The position numbers and the translations under genes were made by a program. A stretch of 64,000 bases of DNA from Porphyromonas gingivalis ATCC 33277 (lineage in GTDB: Bacteria > Bacteroidota > Bacteroidia > Bacteroidales > Porphyromonadaceae), in assembly GCF_000010505.1 (NCBI RefSeq), contig NC_010729.1, positions 1,226,501-1,290,500 on the forward strand, written 5' to 3'. Positions 44,067-55,201 of this stretch are shown here, one piece after another (position 1 is the stretch's first letter; every line of letters starts with the position of its first letter). The notes under the pieces are model-generated. The model saw only the letters and a list, made by a program, of their open reading frames with translations, had not been told where the DNA came from and ran no database searches.

Positions 44067-44611
44067 ATTTCTGATTCTGCAAAGTTTCGGGGGTGCCGTG
44101 CCTGTGATGCCCTGTACCGACTTCTGATGTAGGCAATATCCGCTTCTTCATTGCCCGTAGGGGCAAATAGTTCGAATACGCTCATTTCTTTATGGCTATA
44201 ATCGATCACAGCGAGCTGAATAGGCACCCCGGCTCCTACGGCGATGCGATAGAATCCCGTTTTCCACTGTGGAGAATAGTCCCTTGTACCCTCCGGGGTG
44301 ATAGCAACATTGAAAACAGCATGCCGCTGAAAAAATTCGCGTACTTGTTCGACAGTGGAACCTCGCTTCGAGCGATCGATCGGGATACCTCCCATAGCCC
44401 TGAAGATCGGCCCCAAAGGGAAAAAAAACCATTCCTTTTTCATCAGGAAGCCGGCTTTCCGACCGATAGACCAATAGTAGAGTTTGCCCAGCAAAAAGTC
44501 GTAATTGCTGGTATGAGGAGCCACGCAAATGACGCTTTGGAGCGGATTTGCAGATGGGACGAGGGCTTTCCAGCCCATCATCCTGAGCAACAATCGTGAG
44601 AAAAACTTCAA
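44063..44611 (-). CDS. PlsC-like 1-acyl-glycerol-phosphate acyltransferase family protein
   Basis: Acyltransferase motifs are clear: H-x4-D in APHTSNYDFL, GGIPIDRSKRGST and TPEGTRDYSPQWKTGFY. The open frame reaches 44665 from a TTG, but a TTG at 44611 preceded by AGAGG, or ATG at 44581, gives a more typical start (MKFFSRLLLRMMGWK), so about 182 residues. It probably acylates a lysophospholipid or related glycerolipid at the inner membrane. It is coupled by overlap to the amidase gene downstream; the gene upstream ends at 44662. Confidence 0.85.
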   Translation of the reverse strand: MKFFSRLLLRMMGWKALVPSANPLQSVICVAPHTSNYDFLLGKLYYWSIGRKAGFLMKKEWFFFPLGPIFRAMGGIPIDRSKRGSTVEQVREFFQRHAVFNVAITPEGTRDYSPQWKTGFYRIAVGAGVPIQLAVIDYSHKEMSVFELFAPTGNEEADIAYIRSRYRASQARHPRNFAESEI

Positions 44612-44661
44612 AACACCTCTATATGTTACGCTATTTCTGCTTAATGCACGTAAGTGACAAA

Positions 44662-44952
44662 TCAATTATCAGACGCACACGCCGAAATACTCTTCACGAT
44701 CTCGGACAGCTCTTCCTTGAAATCATCCACGAGCCGGCGATAATATTTCTTTACGAGTGCAGGATTGTGCTTACCGTCGTTGCAACGAATCTTGGCAATG
44801 GTGGTATCTTGAAGTTGGAGAATACGATTGAGGATAGTTTCCACCTCTGCGTTTTTTTCCTCTTTCACAAAGAGTTTGAGCAGGAATGCATCAGTAAAGA
44901 CTTCGGAAATGGCTCCGGTTATCTGCTTTTTCAGTTTTCTTTCGCTTGCCAT
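44662..44952 (-). CDS. Small helical protein of unknown function
   Basis: The ATG at 44952 gives 96 residues, MASERKLKKQITGAISEVFTD, followed by helices with many Lys and Glu (ETILNRILQLQDTTIAKIRC; VKKYYRRLVDDFKEELSEIVKSI). No known motif. It looks like a small soluble four-helix protein. It lies directly upstream of the acyltransferase gene in a three-gene minus-strand group with the amidase. Confidence 0.65.
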   Translation of the reverse strand: MASERKLKKQITGAISEVFTDAFLLKLFVKEEKNAEVETILNRILQLQDTTIAKIRCNDGKHNPALVKKYYRRLVDDFKEELSEIVKSISACASDN

Positions 44953-45431
44953 GCTGTCAATAGTTTTGAATGTGTATGCAAGAAACAATATCAATACAAA
45001 CTTACGGAAAAAATCAAAGCCTATCCCCGTACATCGTACCAAATAGAACACCTTATGTAGCATACAGCAAAGCTCTCTTATTTCCATGTCGAGCAACGGT
45101 CATCCCCTGCCCTTCTTATGAGCAATCGGCAGGACAGACACAAATGACACACATAGTTCATCAGGCCTCTTGGAAGTCGCAGGAATTGGCTACATTTGCA
45201 AAAATACAAACGACTTCAACGAAGCTAAATATCTCTATCCTAACACTTATCATCCGAATTAAAAACGGTTTAATAATGAACGCGTATATTCATCCATTTA
45301 TGCTCCTTACCCCTCACTCTCCTATTATCTTTGTCTTATCTACCGTATGCCAATCCGGTTTCGGACAAAAGAGCATTTTCTCCCATGATGAATAGTCCGA
45401 AATAAGGTTCCCATACTCATTCCAAAAGACA
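44953..45431. other. Intergenic region right of the acyltransferase group
   Basis: About 480 bp with no gene I can support; it should hold the promoter of the three-gene group. Repeat module B starts at 45432. Confidence 0.35.
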
Positions 45432-45471
45432 AGGCACCCGCCGAGTTCGCTATGCAACTCGACGGGTGCCT
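45432..45471 (-). terminator. GC-rich hairpin ending repeat module copy B
   Basis: Plus-strand 45432-45447 pairs with 45456-45471 (16 bp, 8-nt loop) with one C/A mismatch. In RNA from the minus strand that position is a G-U pair, so the structure is complete only in the ORF-sense transcript. The inner stem differs from that of copy A. Confidence 0.7.
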
Positions 45472-45627
45472 CTTTTATTTCAGCTCCAGAAAAGGCCTTT
45501 TTCAGCCTGCGATTTATATAGAAATCATTTTCAATCTATATATAAATGAAAAACGATTTATATACAAATTGAAAACGATCTATATATTTATTGAAATCGT
45601 TTTATATACAAATCGTTCTCCGACCTC

Positions 45628-45759
45628 TTAATAAGCGAATTTCGATCCTCCGAACTCCGTTTCCTCTTCTTTTTCGCCTTGCTCCTCATCCTCTTTCAAC
45701 TGCTTATTTAGAATCATTCCAAACTCCTCTTCATTGTTGAAAACTTTTTTGGCTCGCAT
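45628..45759 (-). CDS. 43-residue repeat-borne small ORF
   Basis: The ATG at 45759 opens a frame of 43 codons, MRAKKVFNNEEEFGMILNK, then an acidic stretch (KEDEEQGEKEEETE) and an end GGSKFAY. The N-terminal half is conserved in the broken copy at 7023-7103 (VFNN.EFGMILNK), which argues that it was once translated. It is too short for family assignment. The positively charged start and acidic tail resemble small regulators or antitoxin-like fragments, but that is a guess. Confidence 0.45.
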   Translation of the reverse strand: MRAKKVFNNEEEFGMILNKQLKEDEEQGEKEEETEFGGSKFAY

Positions 45760-45946
45760 TTTTGACCCGGAAATGTACTATCATCAAGCAGTTACCATAG
45801 TAATTGCATGCAGCAAATATGATCGCTGAAATCAAATACAAACGACCAGTGATATTATTCCTTATAGCTGGCAGTGTCCTACAAAAGTGTCTAAGTTCCT
45901 AAAGCCAATACTCATCGTACGCACATGATTCAAATATCTGTTTTCG

Positions 45947-46100
45947 TTACTCTTTAAGTCTCTTTACCATTACGTAATCTACTTGATTCTCTTTGACCAC
46001 ATTGAATCCGCTGCTTAGATACATTTTTGTCGCAAAGTTGGCTTTTTGTACAGATAGTGAGGTTTGGATAGCTTGCTGCGCGAAGATGATCAAGTAATCT
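45947..46100 (-). pseudogene. C-terminal remnant of a second GNAT acetyltransferase
   Basis: In the frame different from the GNAT gene that overlaps it, the minus strand reads GDYLIIFAQQAIQTS, then KANFATKMYLSSGF and DYVMVKRLKE and a stop at 45947-45949. The N-x-A-x-x-x-Y-x-x-x-GF pattern is a typical GNAT C-terminal motif (motif B). Only the last 45-50 residues remain. It appears joined to the end of the preceding GNAT gene. Confidence 0.55.
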
Positions 46101-46634
46101 CCAATCGTCTAATGTGATTTTCGTAAAATGTTCTGTACGAAAATCGTTCATCAATGGAATCGGTTTGTTGTGTTCTGTGTGAGTGTAAGTAAACCCGCAT
46201 TTTTCTTGTACCCTCTTCGATTTTTCATTGCCGTCAAAATAACCGCACCAAACCGCTGTCTGCCGTAAATTTTCAAAAGCATACCGAAGCACTTCGTTTA
46301 CAGCTTCAGGAATTAAGCCCTGTCCCCAAAATGGTTCGCCAATCCAGAATCCTATTTCACACTCGTTATCTGCCATTTTTGCAGAGTGAATTTCGCTTCT
46401 TGAGGTCATTATTCCAATGCTACCAATGGCTTCAGCAGTCCCTTTCAATACAACAGCATAATTTTCTGGCGCACTAAGGACGGTCACAATGATCTCACGA
46501 CTATTCTCAATGCTCGTATGTGGTGGCCAACCAGCTATCGGGCCAACATTAGGGTTTTGCGCATACTTGTAAAGTGCTTCGGCGTCGCCCTCTCGCCACG
46601 GCCTCAAAATCAAACGTTCTGTTTGTAATTCCAT
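45954..46634 (-). CDS. GNAT family N-acetyltransferase (RimJ/RimL-like) with aberrant C-terminus
   Basis: Residues 1 to about 170 form a complete GNAT domain: MELQTERLILRPWREGDAEALYKYA, the acetyl-CoA loop WIGEPFWGQGLIPEAV, and VQEKCGFTYTHTE. The last 50 residues (RAASYPNLTICTKSQLCDK...) lack family character and overlap, in another frame, the remnant of another GNAT protein. The natural stop was probably lost by deletion. The gene is more AT-rich than its neighbours and may be acquired. Protein-N-terminal or small-molecule acetylation cannot be distinguished. Confidence 0.75.
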   Translation of the reverse strand: MELQTERLILRPWREGDAEALYKYAQNPNVGPIAGWPPHTSIENSREIIVTVLSAPENYAVVLKGTAEAIGSIGIMTSRSEIHSAKMADNECEIGFWIGEPFWGQGLIPEAVNEVLRYAFENLRQTAVWCGYFDGNEKSKRVQEKCGFTYTHTEHNKPIPLMNDFRTEHFTKITLDDWRLLDHLRAASYPNLTICTKSQLCDKNVSKQRIQCGQRESSRLRNGKET

Positions 46635-46944
46635 TTTTACGTTTAAATTTTCATTTTGCTATCTGTGCTGTATCTTCTTTACCACTAAATATCTAACAAG
46701 ATGTGAGAAAGTTTGATAGCACGAAGATAAGAAATGGGATAATATATAGTCGTCCCTTAAGAGTCCTTTTAAGAGACGACTAAGTAGCAGTTATTAAGTA
46801 GATTACAAAGAAAATCTCTAATGACTGCCATTAGAAAAGTAAGGCCTAACGACAAATCCGGGTTAAAAATATTCGGGAGTGTTCGAAAACCGATAGAATG
46901 CCCCTCCATCGCTTCGAAGTACAGAGAGAGGGGTATCGGGAGGA
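46635..46944. other. Intergenic region between the GNAT and DUF6427-like genes
   Basis: About 310 bp. It holds one strong hairpin at 46747-46782 and otherwise nothing recognisable. Confidence 0.4.
46747..46782 (-). terminator. Probable terminator, minus strand
   Basis: TAGTCGTCCCTTAA and TTAAGAGACGACTA form a 14-bp stem with one C/A mismatch, which becomes G-U on the minus strand. On the minus strand TATATATT follows. It lies about 160 bp past the DUF6427-like gene. Confidence 0.5.
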
Positions 46945-47916
46945 CTAAAGCAAAAAAGAAGACAGCAAAAAAGAGGACAAGAAAACCAAAAACGTAAAAG
47001 GAATCAAGATATTGGCAGCACGACGATTCAGAGAATTCAAGAAACGAGCTGCATGTACCGACACAGGGAAGGTAGCCAGATATACGAATCCTTCGGAAGC
47101 AGCAGGCATCACGGCAGAGAGTAGCAGCATATAACAACCGGCACACAAAAGGCTGAAGAAGTAAATGCGTGCAATCACTTTTTCACTCGTATAGGTCAGT
47201 TGCAAGTGGACAAAGGAGATAAGATACAGCACTGACAGTAGAGCCGGATACAGCCCCTCCCACGCAGTCATTTGTGAAATCCGATAAGAAAATCCCCACC
47301 GAGTCAAAAGGGTCATATTGTCGATAACAAACTGCTCCTGTCCGGCCAATACCAATAAAGGAAGACAGCACCACAGAGGAAGCAACAGTCCGAAGAAAAA
47401 TGCAATCAAGTTTTTGAAAGACAAACTCTTCATCAGATAAAACTGTATGAGCACAAACGGTGCAAGAAGCAGCGAAGGAGACCACAACACAGCTGAAAGC
47501 CCGACACAAAAGCCTACGTTAAGCATCTTGGGCGGGATATTATTACGGCCATAAGTGCCAAAAAGGCAGAAAAAGAGTACTATCAGCAGCAGTATCGACA
47601 GCGAGTATGGCTGCATGGGGAAGAAAACCTGATGGGTGTTCAGCAAAAGAATCATCAAGAAAGCAAATGGCCGGAATCCACCTTCATGAAGCAGAAGATA
47701 GAAAGCACTGAAGCGAACCGCAATAAAAGATGCAACCAGGCCAATGGCAAACGAGATAACGGTTTGCCATAAGAAAGGGATCGTGCCGAAGAGGGGAAGA
47801 CTACCCTCTTGAAGAGAAATATCAGCAGAAAGCCCCCATGCGTAGGACAGCATCCTACACACGAGGGCGATCAATATCGTAACCGGTATTAAAAACGTTC
47901 TATCGGATTTTGCCAC
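46945..47916 (-). CDS. Multi-pass membrane protein (DUF6427-like)
   Basis: A 323-residue integral membrane protein with about nine to ten hydrophobic segments (for example PVTILIALVCRMLSYAWG; SILLLIVLFFCLFG; LIAFFFGLLLPLWCCLPLLVL) and a hydrophobic C-terminus. Bacteroidetes genomes often carry a DUF6427 membrane protein beside purD, as here (2 bp gap), which supports the assignment. Function is unknown. It is probably co-transcribed with ptpA and purD. Confidence 0.7.
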   Translation of the reverse strand: MAKSDRTFLIPVTILIALVCRMLSYAWGLSADISLQEGSLPLFGTIPFLWQTVISFAIGLVASFIAVRFSAFYLLLHEGGFRPFAFLMILLLNTHQVFFPMQPYSLSILLLIVLFFCLFGTYGRNNIPPKMLNVGFCVGLSAVLWSPSLLLAPFVLIQFYLMKSLSFKNLIAFFFGLLLPLWCCLPLLVLAGQEQFVIDNMTLLTRWGFSYRISQMTAWEGLYPALLSVLYLISFVHLQLTYTSEKVIARIYFFSLLCAGCYMLLLSAVMPAASEGFVYLATFPVSVHAARFLNSLNRRAANILIPFTFLVFLSSFLLSSFLL

Positions 47917-47918
47917 AG

Positions 47919-51409
<3,491 letters not shown>

Positions 51410-51440
51410 TTATCTATTGTATTTGATTTTCTATTCTTTA

Positions 51441-52895
51441 TTATTCATCGTTGCGGATCACCTGAATCCGCTTTGAAGAGGATTTGCGAGGCCCTCTTTC
51501 AGATTCATCCGAAGATCGGAACCTATCGTTCGGCCAGCGAGTCTCTCGTTGCTGCTCATCATTATGCTCTTTTTTCCTGTTATCGGAAGTTCTGAAAGGC
51601 TTATCAGGACGAGGAGAACGATAAGGAGGTTTATTTTCTCGATCCATGGAGTTGGAGCGTTTTTCCCTTCCGGCAGAAACGTCACGACGGTCGATTCTCC
51701 GTCCTACGCCTTGTTCTCCTTCGGCTCGACGACTTTTTCTTTCGGCAAATGAATCGCGTCGTCCCTCAAAGAGTTCATAACCTCGCAACTCACATTCCAA
51801 AGCTCCATTCATCAACTTTTCTCGATGGGACTGACGAAGGCCGATATGATTGAAATGCTCCGGCTTGAAAGCCAGAATCCATGCAGAGCAACCTGCATAA
51901 TTATGCTTGAGTCGCTCTCCGATCATGGTATACAACTGCTGCATGTCCTCCACTTTGATACGTTCTCCATAGGGAGGATTCATCACCAGCATGGCCTTGG
52001 ATTCAGGCTTCGGACGCTGCTGCATGGGAAGGACACTCAGAGAGATATACCTGCCAAGACCGGCTCGCTCCACGTTACTTCTGGCCGCAGCCACGGCCTG
52101 TGGCAAAATATCGGAACCGTAGATGATATGATCGAATACCCGTTCCGCGCTGTCATCATGGAACAACTCATCATATAGATCGGGATCGAAATCCGCCCAC
52201 CGCTGGAAAGCAAAGCCTCGCCTATAGATACCGGGAGCAATATTGCATGCAATCAGGGCAGCTTCGATCAGGAACGTTCCGGATCCACACATAGGATCGA
52301 TCAAATCCGTATTACCGTCCCAACCGGCTTTGAGCAAGATACCGGCAGCCAACACCTCATTTAGAGGAGCAGTCGTTTCGGCCACACGATAGCCTCGCTT
52401 GTGCAGACTCTCGCCCGAACTATCGAGCGACAGGGTTACTTCCTCGTGCGACACATGTATGTTCAGTAGAATATCGGGATTGGAGAGCCGGACAGAGGGA
52501 CGTTTGCCCTCACGATCACGGAAGAAATCCACCAAAGCATCTTTGGTACGATAACTTATATACTGACTGTTCTTGAACGAATCGGAATAAACGACGGAAT
52601 CAATGGAGAAAGTTTGATCCGATGAGATAACGGTCGTCCAATCGAAAAGTCTGAGCCTTTCATAAATTTCATCTGTCGTCTTCGCATGGAAAGTTATTAC
52701 AGGTTTCAATATGCGCAGTGCTGTACGCAACCGGAGATTAGCAAGATAGAGCATCCTCTTATCTCCTCGAAAACTGACCATACGCCGACCGACGGTTACC
52801 TCCTCAGCTTCCAAGGCTGTTAGTTCGGTAGCCAAGACATCCTCCAACCCATAAAGGGTCTTAGCTACCATAGCAAATTGGAGATCGTTATTCAT
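51441..52895 (-). CDS. THUMP-domain class I SAM-dependent rRNA methyltransferase (RlmL-like)
   Basis: A 484-residue protein. An N-terminal ferredoxin-like/THUMP part (1 to about 160) leads to the Rossmann methyltransferase (about 165-380) with DPMCGSGTFLIEAALIA (SAM loop) and the catalytic MNPPYGERI motif. These resemble the m2G-forming N-terminal half of E. coli RlmL. The last 100 residues form a disordered, highly charged tail rich in Arg, Ser and Asp (KPPYRSPRPDKPFR; RETRWPNDRFRSSD), probably RNA-binding. It is followed 31 bp later by ptpA. Confidence 0.9.
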   Translation of the reverse strand: MNNDLQFAMVAKTLYGLEDVLATELTALEAEEVTVGRRMVSFRGDKRMLYLANLRLRTALRILKPVITFHAKTTDEIYERLRLFDWTTVISSDQTFSIDSVVYSDSFKNSQYISYRTKDALVDFFRDREGKRPSVRLSNPDILLNIHVSHEEVTLSLDSSGESLHKRGYRVAETTAPLNEVLAAGILLKAGWDGNTDLIDPMCGSGTFLIEAALIACNIAPGIYRRGFAFQRWADFDPDLYDELFHDDSAERVFDHIIYGSDILPQAVAAARSNVERAGLGRYISLSVLPMQQRPKPESKAMLVMNPPYGERIKVEDMQQLYTMIGERLKHNYAGCSAWILAFKPEHFNHIGLRQSHREKLMNGALECELRGYELFEGRRDSFAERKSRRAEGEQGVGRRIDRRDVSAGREKRSNSMDRENKPPYRSPRPDKPFRTSDNRKKEHNDEQQRETRWPNDRFRSSDESERGPRKSSSKRIQVIRNDE

Positions 52896-52915
52896 AATAG
52901 TCCATGATTATGGAA

Positions 52916-52923
52916 CAAAGATA
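52916..52923 (-). promoter_or_regulatory. -7 box (TATCTTTG) of the methyltransferase gene
   Basis: On the minus strand TATCTTTG lies about 20 nt before the ATG at 52895 and matches TAnnTTTG. Confidence 0.45.
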
Positions 52924-52953
52924 ATGAAATACGGCCGCAGTTTATGGCTTTTT

Positions 52954-53508
52954 GAGACCTGTACGGAAGTGTGCAGATTCCAGCTATCAGGGCAATCGCA
53001 TTTCAGCCACTAACGTACATCTAAAGCTCATGATGCTACGCTCGGTTATCAAAACAAGTACGAATTCATATATCAGAGATTCAAATCATAGAGGAAAGAG
53101 ACTAAAAATTTTCAAACGCGATCGCCCTGACAGGCTGCCCCCGGGGCCGACGCATTAAATTGGTTTTGCGGCTTCATTCGAGCAAATTTCTCCTCATTGG
53201 TATTATTGGTTGCTACTGTGTGCCGATGGTGGCCGGATGGATTATTGGAGCCGGAGGTGGTATCGGCTCGTATGGACGCAATGTGAATCAGACGGCACAG
53301 CGTGGCACACAAGGTGCATACACGGGGAGCAAGGCGATGATTGGAGGTGCACAAGTGCTGTTGCCGGTCATGTCGTTTGATGTCTCAAAGAGGCACTCAT
53401 TAAAGGGGAGTAAATTTCCACCAGTGGAAATCCGGCGTGTACCAAATGGTCACCTGACACACAATAAAATGAATGAACAAAAGTGCCTGCTTATTGTGCA
53501 AAGGTCTC
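52954..53508. mobile_element. Mobile-element scar bounded by IS1126-like end sequences
   Basis: The left edge GAGACCTGTACGG (52954) resembles, and the right edge TGCAAAGGTCTC (53497-53508) exactly equals, the IS1126-type terminal repeat in this window. No transposase lies between them; instead there is a conjugation-gene remnant. No target duplication is visible. The right edge stops 5 bp before the end of dxr. It is either a degraded insertion or a non-autonomous element. Confidence 0.4.
53166..53360 (+). pseudogene. Remnant of a conjugative-transposon traJ-like gene
   Basis: The plus-strand frame reads LLIGIIGCYCVPMVAGWII, then GAGGGIGSYGRNVNQTAQRG and AYTGSKAMIGG, which looks like the C-terminal end of TraJ proteins of Bacteroides conjugative transposons (last membrane helix plus a Gly/Asn-rich tail). 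The frame continues without meaning into the antisense of dxr, and no upstream tra genes are present. Assignment is from memory of the family, so moderate. Confidence 0.45.
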
Positions 53509-53513
53509 GATGC

Positions 53514-54671
53514 TTACCGACGAAATTTGGGCAGAAGGGATTCGGCCACTCGGCGTGTGTTGCTGTCCGTCTCGATGAAAGTGGGCAAAGATACTTCTCG
53601 GAACAATTCGTGCTTTTCCATCACTTCATACAACAGACGGCTCATATCCGTAAAAGAAATTTCATCGCGCAAGAAAGCAGTCACGGCAATCTCATTGGCA
53701 GCGTTGAGTGCACAAGGTGCATTGCCACCCAAACGAATCGCATCAAAAGCGTAAGAGAGATTGGGGAATCGTTCGAGATCAGGGCGTTCGAAGGTCAGGG
53801 GGGTAGCCGTGAAATCCACCCGAGGATAATCGTTCGGGATGCGGTGGGTAATGCCAAGGGCATAACTGATAGGCAAACGCATATCGGGAATACCAAGTTG
53901 AGCCTTGACCGAACCATCGCGGAACTGCACCATGGAGTGTATTATGCTTTGTGGGTGCACGAGTATTTCGATCTCATCGGGTTGCATCTCAAACAACCAT
54001 TTGGCTTCAATCATCTCAAACCCCTTGTTCATGAGCGAAGCAGAATCGATAGTCACCTTTGCCCCCATATTCCAATTAGGATGGCGGAGAGCCTGTTCAC
54101 GGGTGGCATGCTGTAATTCCTCTGCTGTCAGATGCAGAAAAGGGCCTCCCGAAGCCGTCAGCAGGATCTTCTCCGGCCGCTGTCTCTCTCCTAAAAGAGC
54201 CTGAAAAATAGCCGAATGCTCCGAATCGACCGGAAGGATAGGTACCTGATTGTCTTGCGCCAATCGCATGATGAGTTCGCCTGCCACAACGAGAGTTTCT
54301 TTGTTTGCAAGTGCTATCATCTTTCGGGCTTCGATGGCTTTGATCGTAGGCAACAACCCCGAATAGCCTACCATGGCCGTCACGACCATATCGATATCCG
54401 GAGCCGTTACCGCATCGGCAATAGCCTCGGCTCCACACCATACCTTGATAGGCAAATCGGCCAAAGCCTCTTGTATAAGATGGTATTTTTGGTCGTTGGC
54501 TATTACGACTATTTCCGGCCGATATTCGCGTGCCTGTCGGATCAAAAGGTCTACATTATTGTTTGCCGTAAGGAGGTAGACATCGAAAAGATCCGGATTC
54601 AGATGGATAATATCGAGTGTCTGTGTACCGATGGATCCGGTCGAGCCAAGGATGGCTATGTTTTTCTTCAT
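53514..54671 (-). CDS. dxr: 1-deoxy-D-xylulose 5-phosphate reductoisomerase
   Basis: A 385-residue NADPH-dependent enzyme of the MEP isoprenoid pathway, the target of fosmidomycin. The NADPH loop is ILGSTGSIG (residues 7-15), metal ligands lie in PVDSEHSA (D149, E151), and the flexible loop and TIDSASLMNKGFEMIEAKWLF are intact. Length is normal. The start overlaps the rimM stop by 4 bp. The stop codon is 5 bp from an IS-like terminal repeat, yet the C-terminus looks complete. Confidence 0.97.
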   Translation of the reverse strand: MKKNIAILGSTGSIGTQTLDIIHLNPDLFDVYLLTANNNVDLLIRQAREYRPEIVVIANDQKYHLIQEALADLPIKVWCGAEAIADAVTAPDIDMVVTAMVGYSGLLPTIKAIEARKMIALANKETLVVAGELIMRLAQDNQVPILPVDSEHSAIFQALLGERQRPEKILLTASGGPFLHLTAEELQHATREQALRHPNWNMGAKVTIDSASLMNKGFEMIEAKWLFEMQPDEIEILVHPQSIIHSMVQFRDGSVKAQLGIPDMRLPISYALGITHRIPNDYPRVDFTATPLTFERPDLERFPNLSYAFDAIRLGGNAPCALNAANEIAVTAFLRDEISFTDMSRLLYEVMEKHELFREVSLPTFIETDSNTRRVAESLLPKFRR

Positions 54672-55195
54672 AATTGCAGTAGGCCGTCGGGAATAATCAT
54701 CGTTAGTTTCCGATTTGGCACATCTATCTCTTCCAGCAAATCCTCAGCTACGGGTAAAAGGAGTTCTTTTCCTTCGGGCGTAGTTATAGACAAAAGGACA
54801 TTGAGCGTACTCTCGTCCACATCATCGATTGTCCCCACGAAACGACCTTCTCGGTCGAATACCGTAAAGCCGATGAAATGCTCCCAGGTGAATTCGATAG
54901 AATCAGTATCGAAGTATCGTCGTTCCATAAAGAGAGACACACCGGTGTACCGCTCCATCTCCTCCTTGCTTTCAATACCGGCAAAGCGGAGCAAAGTAAT
55001 ATCATCGGTTTTCTCACGGTAGCCAATAAGACGGAACGGAACCGGCAATGCATCCAGCTCGAAAAAGAGAAACAACCGCTCTTCTTCCTCAAAGAGCGTA
55101 CTCAAATCGGCTGTCAGACGAGCGTTGCACTCTCCCTGAACGCCATGCGGCTTACCCAGCACACCGATATGCTCCAATGAATCCAAATCGATCAT
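54668..55195 (-). CDS. rimM: Ribosome maturation factor RimM
   Basis: A 175-residue 30S assembly factor. The N-terminal RimM domain has EHIGVLGKPHGVQGECNARLTAD, and the PRC-barrel C-terminal domain has FIGFTVFDREGRFVGTIDDVDE and VPNRKLTMIIPDGLLQL. It lies 6 bp after murA and overlaps dxr by 4 bp, so murA-rimM-dxr is one operon. Unlike many bacteria there is no trmD or rplS next to it. Confidence 0.94.
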   Translation of the reverse strand: MIDLDSLEHIGVLGKPHGVQGECNARLTADLSTLFEEEERLFLFFELDALPVPFRLIGYREKTDDITLLRFAGIESKEEMERYTGVSLFMERRYFDTDSIEFTWEHFIGFTVFDREGRFVGTIDDVDESTLNVLLSITTPEGKELLLPVAEDLLEEIDVPNRKLTMIIPDGLLQL

Positions 55196-55201
55196 AAAGC
55201 A

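Larger units (their letters stand above)
45432..45766 (-). repeat. Dispersed repeat module, copy B (small ORF, AT-rich repeats, hairpin)
   Basis: Read on the minus strand it has the same order as copy A at 7023-7350: small ORF (45759-45628), five alternating AT-rich units (45615-45511), the block GAGCTGAAATAAAAG, and a GC-rich hairpin (45471-45432). The two copies are clearly homologous but diverged. Confidence 0.85.

Noticed and set aside
53160-54116. 318-residue plus-strand protein
   Set aside because: Only the first 65 or so residues look coding (TraJ-like remnant). The rest is antisense to dxr.
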